Shown here: positions 6,934 to 13,821 of the stretch, in pieces
Numbering within the stretch: the stretch's first letter is position 1
Layout: the number at the start of each line of letters is the position of its first letter
From: a virus
Direction: 5' to 3' (one strand)
Virus record (IMG/VR): IMGVR_UViG_3300031227_000555
Location: 1 to 20,301 of that record
Length of the DNA: 20,301 nucleotides
Made by a program: the position numbers and the translations under genes
Notes under the pieces: model-generated
Database searches by the model: none
The model's input: only the letters and a program-made list of their open reading frames with translations
What the model was told of the DNA's origin: nothing

Positions 6934-7816
6934 GGCATTCTACAAGGTAGCTAAGGCACCTATTGTTGGCGTTTATCAATCCTCTGGTCGCTTTTCTAAG
7001 TTGGCTGCACAAAACGACGATATAAAGAAAACTGAGCAAGAGGGGATTGAGACTGCTCTTAATCTCCTATCAAAGGATGTCTTGACGGCTGTATCAAAGG
7101 TTTATGACATATCTGACGATATTAATGATTATATCTTCCCAATTCCTCGTGCTGTAACTGCAGACATACCTAATAATAATGGTGATAATTTTAAGCATGA
7201 TGAATTGATGCGCTTTTCTGCAGCACATCGTTGTTTAGTATTTCAAACACTTCGTAATGATCCACTACATGTAGAGCATGCTGCGGATGACCCAAAGACG
7301 GCACGCGGGTTTATTCCTGATGCATATTATGTCACTGGTGATCGTGACGACAAGCATGTGTTAACCCTCGTTGCTATGGATACATCAAAAGATCCACCTA
7401 TGGCAAATGGGTTACTTAGTGGTGAGATAGATTCATTTTCAATGGGGTGTATTTGCGAAGCGGTAACTTGTAGTATTTGTAATAAACGTGCAACCAGTGA
7501 TAGAAATTTATGTAATCATCTCCAATTTTATAAGATGTCGCACATTGATGGGCAGCTTGTGTATGAGGATTGTGAGGGGGTTGAATACCAGGAGTTATCA
7601 GCTGTTGGAAATCCTGCTGATCCTAAGGCAACGACACAAGCTTTGTTAAGATACGCAGCTAAGAAAGCTAGTGTTAATGATCTTCGTGCAGCATTTTCGA
7701 TATTATCGACATTGGTTAGTGATTCTGATCAACATGAAATAGCTAGATTTTTTGCAGCAAATTCAGGAAAGTTACCAGAAGCAATGTTGCGTTTAGCTGA
7801 TCAATTATTTTCTTAA
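6932..7816 (+). CDS. Prohead (capsid maturation) protease, S78-like, with zinc-finger insertion
   Basis: This serine protease of 294 aa cleaves scaffold and capsid N-termini inside the prohead. HK97-type protease signatures are visible: DPLHVEHA supplies the candidate catalytic His113 or His116, IDSFSMG contains the nucleophile Ser170 in the family's SxG setting, and YQELSAVGNPADP matches the usual ExSxVxxPAxP block with Glu221 as third member. Between Ser170 and Glu221 lies an insertion with Cys175, Cys180, Cys183, Cys194 and His196 (CSIC, ten residues, CNH), a likely zinc site. The N-terminal arm carries a NNNGDNF loop and the last 60 residues are helical, perhaps binding scaffold. The ATG has AGGAGAG 5 nt upstream; a hairpin may control it. 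It comes directly before the scaffold-like gene, the classic order. Confidence 0.85.
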   Translation: MAFYKVAKAPIVGVYQSSGRFSKLAAQNDDIKKTEQEGIETALNLLSKDVLTAVSKVYDISDDINDYIFPIPRAVTADIPNNNGDNFKHDELMRFSAAHRCLVFQTLRNDPLHVEHAADDPKTARGFIPDAYYVTGDRDDKHVLTLVAMDTSKDPPMANGLLSGEIDSFSMGCICEAVTCSICNKRATSDRNLCNHLQFYKMSHIDGQLVYEDCEGVEYQELSAVGNPADPKATTQALLRYAAKKASVNDLRAAFSILSTLVSDSDQHEIARFFAANSGKLPEAMLRLADQLFS

Positions 7817-7820
7817 TAAA

Positions 7821-7840
7821 AGTTAAACGAAAGTTTAATT
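7821..7840 (+). other. Small GAAA-capped hairpin after the protease gene
   Basis: AGTTAAAC (7821-7828), GAAA loop (7829-7832) and GTTTAATT (7833-7840) form an 8-bp stem including one G-U pair and mostly A-U pairs, followed by AAATTTTT. It could act as a weak terminator or a mark for transcript processing. A second, overlapping palindrome (TTAATTAAA with TTTAATTAA, about 7835-7854) competes with it. Confidence 0.3.
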
Positions 7841-7884
7841 AAATTTTTAATTAACAGCATAATTGGGTATAGTTAGGAGCTAGC

Positions 7885-9687
7885 ATGGCAAAAGCATTAC
7901 AGGGCATTCGAACACGTGTAGCAAAAAAGACCGCTGCGTTTGCAAAGCGTGCCCAACAAGCTCCCATGCCGTCTGCACCAGGCGCTGCTCCTGCACCTCC
8001 CGGACAAGATCCTGTAACTGCACCTCCAGGTGGTGCCCCTATGCCAGGTGGCCTGCCTAAACCGCAACCTCCTGCGCCAGGTGCAATGCCTAAGCCTCCA
8101 ATGCCCCCAGGAGCACCTGGCGCACCTGCTCCTCAAAAATCTAAAGAAGAGATTGAGCAAGATATTGAGAAAGAAATTCGAGAAAAGAAAGAACAAGAAA
8201 AGAAGATAGAAGAGCTTGATAAGAAAGTTACAAACATCGGAGATCAATTAGAAGGTTTGTCAACGTCGGTAAATACATTAGTTAATATGATGCAAGGTGA
8301 ATCCGGCGAATCTACCGATTTTGAAAAACGTCTTGAAGAAGTCAAGAAAGAGGATTCTTCTGGAGTTTCGTCTGGAGAATTCGGTTTACAGAACAGTACT
8401 AATCGATTAGTCCGTAAGGAGGATTTAAAAATGCCTAACGCTAAGAACAATGCAGCACTTCGTGCGGCTCGCAAAGCTCGGTTGCAAGCTAAAGTACAGG
8501 CGAAGACTGAGAAGAAAGCTGAAGAGCTAGATTTCGAGTACGGCACCCCAGAGAACAAGAAATACAAGCAACAAGTACCCCCACCTGCCAAGGGAACCAT
8601 TAAATCCAAGCCTGAAGATTGGGGCCAGTACCGCCTCAAAGCATCTCATATGGCTATGGATCTTAGTGCATCTGGTGATGCGTGGGTCGTGGTAGACAAG
8701 TACACAGACGATGCGTACTACACGATTGCTAACACAGACGCTGCGGAAGAATTTACCACAGAAGCTTTTGCTAAAGCAGTAATCAAAGATGTATTTGAGA
8801 TGGGCATGGAAGCTGCCATGCAAAAGTATTCAGCTGAGCCGCTTTTCGATAAAGATGAAGGAGATGATGGCGACGATGATGGCGACGATGTTTTGCCAGG
8901 GAAGAAAGATAATCAACCCCCAGGTATGCAGAATCGTAAGCGTAGAGGATTGCCTGACGCTCTGAAGCAAAAGATTGATGAGAAAAGAAATGGTAAACCT
9001 GGAATGCAGTCAAAGCCTGGCCTAGATGATAAGCCTGGATTGGGCGACAAACCTGGATTGGGTGATAAGCCCGGCTTAGGTAACAAACCAGGATTGGGTG
9101 ATGACAATAAGCCGTCTTTCCCAGAAAAACTAGGATCTGATGAAGACCAAGTTGAAGTAGAGCAGGTAGCACGTGTTGAGCCTGACCAAACTGACGTGGA
9201 AGCATCCTTTAACAAGGAATCTTATGCTAATGATTTCGGTCGAAGATTTGCTCGCGCTTTCCGTTTAGCTTTGACTGCACAACAAAAGAATCTAGAAGAC
9301 AATCCACTAAAAGGTGCTTGGTTTGAAATGCTGAGTGACTTGGATGTGGAAAATCCTGGCCGAGTAATTGAAAAAGTATTCGCAAGTGCTGTAGTTCCTC
9401 ATTTTGAGGCCGCACTTAAAAAAGCAGAAGAGTACTTGGACATGTCTGACGAATCTTTTGTGGATTTGGAATCGCAAATCGGTGACATGGATATTGGCGA
9501 GCCAGTAGACATGGACGAGATGGAAGAAGATGTGCGTAGTGAACGTGCTGCGAAAATGCGTGCACGTGCATCTCGGGCGTCTTTGCCTCTCTCAACTGCA
9601 ACGAGTGCAACTGCGCATGCTCAAGACATCGAGCGGATTAGTATGGCGTTGCCTAAGCCGAAGCTTTCTGGCATTAGCCGGAATTAA
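7885..9687 (+). CDS. Capsid scaffold-like protein (long form), Pro-rich and coiled-coil
   Basis: The 600-aa protein lies between protease and decoration/capsid genes, where the scaffold is usually found. Its order is a short basic N-terminus, a Pro/Gly/Ala-rich disordered segment (about residues 23-88), a charged coiled coil (about 88-140), a basic helix starting at Met183, a globular patch around residues 230-310, an acidic Asp/Gly run (DEGDDGDDDGDD), six KPG-type hexapeptide repeats (371-406), and a helical acidic C-terminus. There is no enzyme motif. Low complexity and coiled coil fit a scaffold that is cleaved and lost on maturation. TTAGGAG at 7874-7880 precedes the ATG. An in-frame internal start at 8431 probably gives a shorter product. 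A minor structural protein with a disordered linker is the main alternative. Confidence 0.8.
   Translation: MAKALQGIRTRVAKKTAAFAKRAQQAPMPSAPGAAPAPPGQDPVTAPPGGAPMPGGLPKPQPPAPGAMPKPPMPPGAPGAPAPQKSKEEIEQDIEKEIREKKEQEKKIEELDKKVTNIGDQLEGLSTSVNTLVNMMQGESGESTDFEKRLEEVKKEDSSGVSSGEFGLQNSTNRLVRKEDLKMPNAKNNAALRAARKARLQAKVQAKTEKKAEELDFEYGTPENKKYKQQVPPPAKGTIKSKPEDWGQYRLKASHMAMDLSASGDAWVVVDKYTDDAYYTIANTDAAEEFTTEAFAKAVIKDVFEMGMEAAMQKYSAEPLFDKDEGDDGDDDGDDVLPGKKDNQPPGMQNRKRRGLPDALKQKIDEKRNGKPGMQSKPGLDDKPGLGDKPGLGDKPGLGNKPGLGDDNKPSFPEKLGSDEDQVEVEQVARVEPDQTDVEASFNKESYANDFGRRFARAFRLALTAQQKNLEDNPLKGAWFEMLSDLDVENPGRVIEKVFASAVVPHFEAALKKAEEYLDMSDESFVDLESQIGDMDIGEPVDMDEMEEDVRSERAAKMRARASRASLPLSTATSATAHAQDIERISMALPKPKLSGISRN
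8415..8423 (+). promoter_or_regulatory. Strong internal Shine-Dalgarno inside the scaffold gene
   Basis: TAAGGAGGA is a near-perfect complement of the 16S rRNA anti-Shine-Dalgarno and stands 8 nt before the in-frame ATG at 8431. It is what supports the nested start. Confidence 0.65.
8431..9687 (+). CDS. Nested in-frame short form of the scaffold-like protein (418 aa)
   Basis: An ATG at 8431 sits in the same frame as the 600-aa gene (codon 183) and is preceded by TAAGGAGGA at 8415-8423, the best ribosome binding site of the region, at 8-nt spacing. The product would begin MPNAKNNAALRAARKARLQ, a basic helix, and keep the repeats and the acidic C-terminus but lack the Pro-rich/coiled-coil part. 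Nested in-frame scaffold genes are established in other phages: lambda Nu3 is expressed from within gene C. It may equally be an ancestral gene boundary where two genes fused and kept both starts. Translation from here is inferred from the binding site only. Confidence 0.6.
   Translation: MPNAKNNAALRAARKARLQAKVQAKTEKKAEELDFEYGTPENKKYKQQVPPPAKGTIKSKPEDWGQYRLKASHMAMDLSASGDAWVVVDKYTDDAYYTIANTDAAEEFTTEAFAKAVIKDVFEMGMEAAMQKYSAEPLFDKDEGDDGDDDGDDVLPGKKDNQPPGMQNRKRRGLPDALKQKIDEKRNGKPGMQSKPGLDDKPGLGDKPGLGDKPGLGNKPGLGDDNKPSFPEKLGSDEDQVEVEQVARVEPDQTDVEASFNKESYANDFGRRFARAFRLALTAQQKNLEDNPLKGAWFEMLSDLDVENPGRVIEKVFASAVVPHFEAALKKAEEYLDMSDESFVDLESQIGDMDIGEPVDMDEMEEDVRSERAAKMRARASRASLPLSTATSATAHAQDIERISMALPKPKLSGISRN
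8995..9102 (+). repeat. Six 18-bp coding repeats (KPGLGD type) in the scaffold gene
   Basis: Six consecutive 18-nt units begin at 8995, 9013, 9031, 9049, 9067 and 9085. They encode KPGMQS, KPGLDD, KPGLGD, KPGLGD, KPGLGN and KPGLGD. The first is degenerate. Third positions vary between units, so the peptide rather than the DNA appears to be maintained. The segment is probably a flexible extended linker. Confidence 0.9.
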
Positions 9688-9743
9688 AGTTCACTTATAA
9701 ACACTTTGATTTTGAACCGCCAAAACTAAAAGAGGAAAGAAAC

Positions 9744-10463
9744 ATGCTAGATAAAAAAAGAGGTTATGCTTATTCTCGCCCGTTCTTCGATGTTGACGGT
9801 AATGTTAATATCTATGCTGGTATGGTTGCGTTTTTAACAACCTCCGGTGGATCGGCTGTCGCTACTACTGGCGCATCTGGAACAGTGCCTATCGGTACTT
9901 TCTGGAAAGATGCTGCCGCAAGTTGGTTGCGTGCAACTGTTGAAGCAGGTACGTTCAGTGCCGCTGGTACGATTAACTTGAGCAAGGGTAATGTATCTAG
10001 TACTGCTTTTGTAAAAGTAACCAGTGCAGATGGTGCGACAGTTTATACCCAGGGTGTTGACTATACCATCGCAGCGGCTAATGGTGTCGTAACCCGCGTT
10101 GCTGGCGGAGCGATTGCTGCGTTAGCTAGTGTTCTTGTGTGGTACCGCTATACCGTGCAAAACGCTGAAGTGTACTGGGATAACGTGTCCACTCAGTGGA
10201 CTGCTGCTGGTCAGAATTATGATCGTCAGCCTAATGATACTCTCGGATCAAGTAAGATTACCGTTTGTACTGGTGATGCACTGCTTTATACCGATCAGTA
10301 TGATCCTACCCAGACTTATACACTGAATTCTACGTTGTATTCTGACGCAAACAGTCTGTGGACTACCGTTGGTACGTATACTTCTGCTTGTGGCCGTGTG
10401 GTTAAAGTTCCTACCGCGTCTGATCCTTTCTTGGGCGTACAACAGGTTACGGTAGCTGCATAA
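9744..10463 (+). CDS. Capsid decoration/stabilisation-like protein, 239 aa
   Basis: This gene sits directly before the major capsid gene, the usual position of a decoration protein that binds the capsid surface. The N-terminal part contains GNVNIYAGMVAFLTT and TVPIGTFWKD, which resemble phage capsid-decoration and related surface proteins. The C-terminal part contains GSSKITVCTGDALLYTDQYD and the ending DPFLGVQQV. Between them, at residues 80-137, is a beta-type module (GVDYTI, then WYRYT) that resembles a segment of the tail sheath protein at 16999. It is rich in Thr, Ser, Ala and Val, as expected for an all-beta surface protein. AGAGGAAAG precedes the ATG. The specific family is not recognised. 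Confidence 0.75.
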   Translation: MLDKKRGYAYSRPFFDVDGNVNIYAGMVAFLTTSGGSAVATTGASGTVPIGTFWKDAAASWLRATVEAGTFSAAGTINLSKGNVSSTAFVKVTSADGATVYTQGVDYTIAAANGVVTRVAGGAIAALASVLVWYRYTVQNAEVYWDNVSTQWTAAGQNYDRQPNDTLGSSKITVCTGDALLYTDQYDPTQTYTLNSTLYSDANSLWTTVGTYTSACGRVVKVPTASDPFLGVQQVTVAA

Positions 10464-10522
10464 TTGGGTAGGCCGGGAGTCTATTCCAATATTAACCGTT
10501 TGATTTTTTAAGGAGGAAGCAA

Positions 10523-11665
10523 ATGAGTAAGATTAATCCCTATGTAAAGAAGGCTTCCGGCATGGTAAATGTAGACCGGGCCACTGGGGACGAGTTTAAT
10601 CCCCTAAACGTTGGACGTACCCGTCGGTCTGGATCGTTGTCTCGTTCCGCCAACGAACGTATGTTTAACAATCGCGGCGAACTGAACGCCTCGAACACCA
10701 AAGAAGCGCTGCATACGATCCAACATGTGTTGGATTCGATCAGTGACGGATCATATACTGTTGATCTGCAAAAAAGCGCTTCGTTTGCCGGTGATGGAAT
10801 GGGCGCTGATGAGAGCGATGCTATCATTCGAGAAGCATTTTCGGATCCAAGTAGTGAAGGATTCCGTCAGGTCGGCCAGGGTCTCTTAAATCCGATCAAA
10901 GAAGTTATCGACTATGAGGGACTTGCACGCAAAGTATTCGCGCCAAGAACCGTAAAAGCCGGTGAAGTGGTTCGTTACGACAAGGATGTATATGTGAAGG
11001 CCTGGGTCATCGCAGAAGATGGTCAGACTCCACAATCCGTTGTCGAGGGACGTTACATCTATCCCCCAGAGTTTGAAGTAACTGCTTATCCCTCAATCGA
11101 GATCAAAGACAAGTATCGTGCGCAGTATGATATCTTAGCACGTGTCCAAGATCGTGCGCGTATGGCGATTGAGTATCAAGAAGATTTGGCGCTGATTAAT
11201 CTGTTGCAATCTGGTGCTAATCAAGTAAACACAACCACAGCGTTTGCCACTCTTAACTTGGCTGCGTTGGAATCCATCCGGTACCAGATTGAACGGCATC
11301 GGTTGATTTGTGATAAGTTCATTATTCATCGTCAAGAAGTTAGCGATCTGGTGAATACCTTGTCACAACAGGTTGATCCAGTTACCCAACGCGAATTAAT
11401 CTTGGCTGGTTATATTGGTACAGTATTGAATGCCATGATTATCACAACTGCCGGTACTCAGACTTTTGAGATTTTGGAACCTGGCGAAGTTGTGGCCGTT
11501 ACTGCTCCTGAGTACTTGGGTGGTATGCCTATTCGTGTCGAGCTTTTCTCTGAGCCAGTAAATGAGTTCATGGAAGGTAGACCTCGTCAAGGTTGGTTCT
11601 GGTATGAGTTGATCAGTCAGGTTCTGGTCAATCCAGCTGGTGTGGCCCTCGGGTCCAAGACTTAA
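10523..11665 (+). CDS. Major capsid protein (HK97-fold type)
   Basis: This 380-aa protein would form the capsid shell. Evidence is its place after protease, scaffold and decoration genes, and the pattern of an HK97-like shell protein: a polar, probably cleavable N-terminal arm (roughly the first 100 residues), an extended-loop segment around YPPEFEVTAYPSIEIKDKY, a long spine helix ILARVQDRARMAIEYQEDL, and a C-terminal strand set with PEYLGGMPIRVELFSEPVNE and VLVNPAGVAL. The ribosome binding site AAGGAGGAA at 10511 is strong. Codon use is richer in C-ending codons than in neighbouring genes, as expected for a very highly expressed gene. A strong terminator follows 21 nt downstream. Confidence 0.88.
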   Translation: MSKINPYVKKASGMVNVDRATGDEFNPLNVGRTRRSGSLSRSANERMFNNRGELNASNTKEALHTIQHVLDSISDGSYTVDLQKSASFAGDGMGADESDAIIREAFSDPSSEGFRQVGQGLLNPIKEVIDYEGLARKVFAPRTVKAGEVVRYDKDVYVKAWVIAEDGQTPQSVVEGRYIYPPEFEVTAYPSIEIKDKYRAQYDILARVQDRARMAIEYQEDLALINLLQSGANQVNTTTAFATLNLAALESIRYQIERHRLICDKFIIHRQEVSDLVNTLSQQVDPVTQRELILAGYIGTVLNAMIITTAGTQTFEILEPGEVVAVTAPEYLGGMPIRVELFSEPVNEFMEGRPRQGWFWYELISQVLVNPAGVALGSKT

Positions 11666-11686
11666 GAAGTAAGTTGATGATTAATG

Positions 11687-11728
11687 TACTACTTACAGTA
11701 TTATATTACTGTAAGTAGTATATTTTTT
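11687..11728 (+). terminator. Strong intrinsic terminator after the major capsid gene
   Basis: TACTACTTACAGTA (11687-11700) and TACTGTAAGTAGTA (11707-11720) form a perfect 14-bp stem with a 6-nt loop, extended by outer pairs. A run of six T follows at 11723-11728. This would end or attenuate the capsid transcript. Confidence 0.9.
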
Positions 11729-11783
11729 CTAATCATTCCGTAGTGAAATTACACTAGCGGCTTTGTATATTGCGGAGGATGAA

Positions 11784-12245
11784 ATGGACCGTAGGACAAA
11801 AAAGTCCAACCAGAATAAAGCTAGTACATTTTCCAAAGAAGCAGTGCAAAATCGTCTAGATCTTTCCGCTGAGTATTTTGAGCGTGAAGGTCATCACGAT
11901 TTGGCTGCTAAAGTGGATTACTACTGTGCAAAATTGGATGGTTGTGGACCAGATGGTTTTTCACTGATTAAGCGGGCGTTAGCTAGGGTTTTGGAAGAGG
12001 GCCGATCTCGTATCCCTAAAGTTAAGGGTGCGGTACAACAGCCTAGTCAGCGAGTCGAAAAAGCACGCGCAGCTACTCGCAAGGTTCGTAGGTCACCGAC
12101 TACGAAGAAAGCGGCTATTAAGAGACGTCTTAAGGCTATCGCAGCAAAACGCAAAAAAGCAAAAGATATGCTTGAGTCTTTTCGAGAAAGTAGAAAAGCA
12201 CGTTTGCGAAAACGCTCTGAGAATCTTAAGCGTTCGCGCAAGTAA
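11784..12245 (+). CDS. Very basic, histone-like or protamine-like protein, 153 aa
   Basis: The ATG at 11784 has GGAGG at 11774-11778 and replaces the in-frame TTG at 11763. The N-terminal half is a moderately charged helical domain (SAEYFEREGHHDLAAKVDYYCAKLD reads as two helices; only part is quoted: AAKVDYYCAKLD). The last 74 residues (80-153) contain 30 Lys or Arg, with Ala and no long hydrophobic run, resembling a linker-histone tail. This suggests DNA binding, DNA condensation or binding to acidic scaffold during packaging, but no family is recognised. The gene lies alone between two intrinsic terminators (11687 and 12271), so it is probably its own transcription unit or read by attenuation. 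Alternative: an RNA-binding regulator. Confidence 0.82.
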   Translation: MDRRTKKSNQNKASTFSKEAVQNRLDLSAEYFEREGHHDLAAKVDYYCAKLDGCGPDGFSLIKRALARVLEEGRSRIPKVKGAVQQPSQRVEKARAATRKVRRSPTTKKAAIKRRLKAIAAKRKKAKDMLESFRESRKARLRKRSENLKRSRK

Positions 12246-12270
12246 CGCTTATAACGCCCGATATAACATA

Positions 12271-12305
12271 GGGGGGTGCTATTCATTAGCATCCCCCATT
12301 TTTTT
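12271..12305 (+). terminator. Strong intrinsic terminator after the basic-protein gene
   Basis: GGGGGGTGCTA (12271-12281) pairs with TAGCATCCCCC (12287-12297) over 11 bp with one G-U pair and a 5-nt loop. Seven T follow at 12299-12305. This is a textbook factor-independent terminator. Confidence 0.9.
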
Positions 12306-12399
12306 ATACAACACTTAAACTTTTTATTCGTATGAGAGTAGACTTTGTACAATGGTGCAATTACGTACCGAAACGAAAAGTCAAACTGAGGAGAAGGTA

Positions 12400-13038
12400 A
12401 TGGTAAAAAAAAGAGAATCGAAACAGTACAAAAGATTAACACTCCAATCGTTGTTCGCAGATGGTTCTGAAGTCTGGGTAAAAAATTGCTACCATAAAGT
12501 AACGGGTAAAGAACCGGCAAACGTTGTTATGGAAGTTCGTAATGGCGCTATGGTAGACGTCGTTGTAGTTCCTCCAGGGAATGATCCTGTATGTCTTTCA
12601 GACCAAGTTGTTCCTAAGCTTTTAAGCGAGTGCATGGATTTGTACAAACTTGTACGTTCTGAAATTTTAGAGGTTTTAGATCCAGAGTTTGCTGAGGATT
12701 ACTACCTTGAGAATAAGGGGCGTAAAGACGCTATGGCAAATAAGATCAGTGCCATCTTAGATCATGGTAAGGGAAACAAGCGTAACGAGCTTCGTAAGAA
12801 AAATCCTCCTGTGTCAAAAAGTCAGCTTGGGCATACCGATGTTAATACCAAGGTTGGGGATATTTGCTTGAAGGCGCGGCATGCTGCGTTGACTGAGCAA
12901 CAAGCGATGGAACGTTTGCTTGAGCAAGAAGAGATCCTAAATATTAATGATTATAATTATTTGGTTGCAAATGGTGTGTTTCCTAAAATTCAAGATTGGG
13001 CAAGAGACCAGTCTAACAGATTAATTCAAGAAGGATAA
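12400..13038 (+). CDS. Hypothetical protein, 212 aa
   Basis: I favour ATG 12400 over the in-frame ATG at 12352, because GAGGAGAAGG at 12388-12397 gives a proper binding site. The product begins MVKKRESKQYKRLTLQSLF, a basic leader. A beta-like core follows (NVVMEVRNGAMVDVVVVPPG), then an acidic helical part (ECMDLYKLVRSEILEVLDPE). The C-terminal region contains GKGNKRNELRKKNP and a helical hairpin-like end. No enzyme motif, membrane segment or known family is seen. As it follows a terminator, it needs its own promoter or read-through. It lies between the capsid and neck genes, so a head accessory role is possible. Confidence 0.85.
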   Translation: MVKKRESKQYKRLTLQSLFADGSEVWVKNCYHKVTGKEPANVVMEVRNGAMVDVVVVPPGNDPVCLSDQVVPKLLSECMDLYKLVRSEILEVLDPEFAEDYYLENKGRKDAMANKISAILDHGKGNKRNELRKKNPPVSKSQLGHTDVNTKVGDICLKARHAALTEQQAMERLLEQEEILNINDYNYLVANGVFPKIQDWARDQSNRLIQEG

Positions 13039-13042
13039 GAAA

Positions 13043-13076
13043 AAGTATGGGGGAGACGAAAGTTTCCCCCATACTT
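13043..13076 (+). other. 15-bp hairpin capped by a GAAA tetraloop, no U-tract
   Basis: AAGTATGGGGGAGAC (13043-13057) pairs with GTTTCCCCCATACTT (13062-13076) along 15 bp with one G-U pair, and the loop GAAA is closed by C-G, a GNRA tetraloop. The downstream bases (ATCATAATAGG) do not form a U-tract on the + strand, so it is a poor + strand intrinsic terminator. It lies between the gene stop and the next binding site. On the - strand five U follow, but no - strand gene is present to terminate. Confidence 0.7.
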
Positions 13077-13095
13077 ATCATAATAGGAGAGAGAA

Positions 13096-13821
13096 ATGCC
13101 GCTACTTACCGCACAGAAACATGGGCTGGGAATGGATATTCCTTATAATTTTTATCATTTCCCAGAGGTGCATAAAGAAAATTGGGAATCATTTTGGGAA
13201 AGTAATGACGGCGATATAGATAAGATACTTGACTTTGCAAAGAAAGCGGATATTGCACACCCAGAAGAATGGTTAGAAAGTCTTCATATCTTCTTGTTCG
13301 ATACCTTCAGTGGAAGTACCAAACTTCTTAAAAAAGCATCAAAAGGTACGTTTGGGTCTTTTATTACTAAGGTTATTGGGAATCATAAAAAAGAACCAAA
13401 AGATAAACATTGGTATATTACACGCGGCGTAACAAAGGATTCTTTTATCGGTATTCTTGAGCGCGCCTCTGAGATCAATGCTATCCAACATTGTGTGTCA
13501 TTTATTAATGCGCGTGTAAAAGATCTTGGTTTTCATTTGTATAGTGAGTATATCTTATCGCAAACTTCTGAAAAAAGTAAGATGAAAAGTGTTGCGTCAG
13601 GTATGCGTAAAGAGTCTAAAGAGATTATTGCACAGGTAACGGGGTCATCAATTCTTGATGAGCTTGAGCCTGGAAGCGCAGTCTCCCATAGGTTATTTGC
13701 TAATGAAGTGTTAGAAGTAATTGGGTCAGGTAGTTTGGATGATGCTAATTTTGTGGCAATCGTTGATGAGGATTATCGAGTAGGTTTTGTATTTGACCAC
13801 TGGAACTTAGAGCATGTCTAA
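13096..13821 (+). CDS. Hypothetical protein, 241 aa
   Basis: Not recognised. The ATG at 13096 has AATAGGAGAGAG upstream and follows the GAAA hairpin. The N-terminus is aromatic and polar (YNFYHFPEVHKENWESFWES), followed by helical segments containing HPEEWLESLHIFLFDTFSG and a basic patch NHKKEPKDKHW. The C-terminal part is more strand-like, ending VAIVDEDYRVGFVFDHWNLE. No catalytic motif or membrane segment is visible. The position just before DUF5659-like and neck genes suggests a virion or assembly protein, without further support. Its stop overlaps the next ATG by 8 nt (ATGTCTAA), so the two genes are probably translated together. Confidence 0.85.
   Translation: MPLLTAQKHGLGMDIPYNFYHFPEVHKENWESFWESNDGDIDKILDFAKKADIAHPEEWLESLHIFLFDTFSGSTKLLKKASKGTFGSFITKVIGNHKKEPKDKHWYITRGVTKDSFIGILERASEINAIQHCVSFINARVKDLGFHLYSEYILSQTSEKSKMKSVASGMRKESKEIIAQVTGSSILDELEPGSAVSHRLFANEVLEVIGSGSLDDANFVAIVDEDYRVGFVFDHWNLEHV

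Noticed and set aside
9688-9743. T4-late-like promoter (TTATAAAC) before the decoration gene
   Set aside because: It differs from TATAAATA, and no consistent match is seen before the other structural genes.
7857-10470. A 13-bp direct repeat GCATAATTGGGTA at 7857-7869 and 10458-10470, before the scaffold and capsid genes
   Set aside because: A few chance 13-mer repeats are expected in 20 kb, the second copy overlaps a stop codon, and the distances to the start codons differ (15 and 52 nt).
10464-10510. A possible imperfect hairpin and T run before the major capsid gene
   Set aside because: The stem has a bulge and is short, and the T run is far from it and adjoins the ribosome binding site; not a convincing terminator.
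12028-12318. A + strand frame of about 96 codons overlapping the basic-protein gene
   Set aside because: It lies in another frame of a Lys/Arg-rich gene, has no binding site, and runs through the strong terminator at 12271-12305.
12047-12520. A long - strand frame (157 codons) over the basic-protein gene and its terminator
   Set aside because: It is the reverse of a biased Lys/Arg codon stretch and crosses terminator and ribosome binding sites; no - strand gene is otherwise supported in the window.
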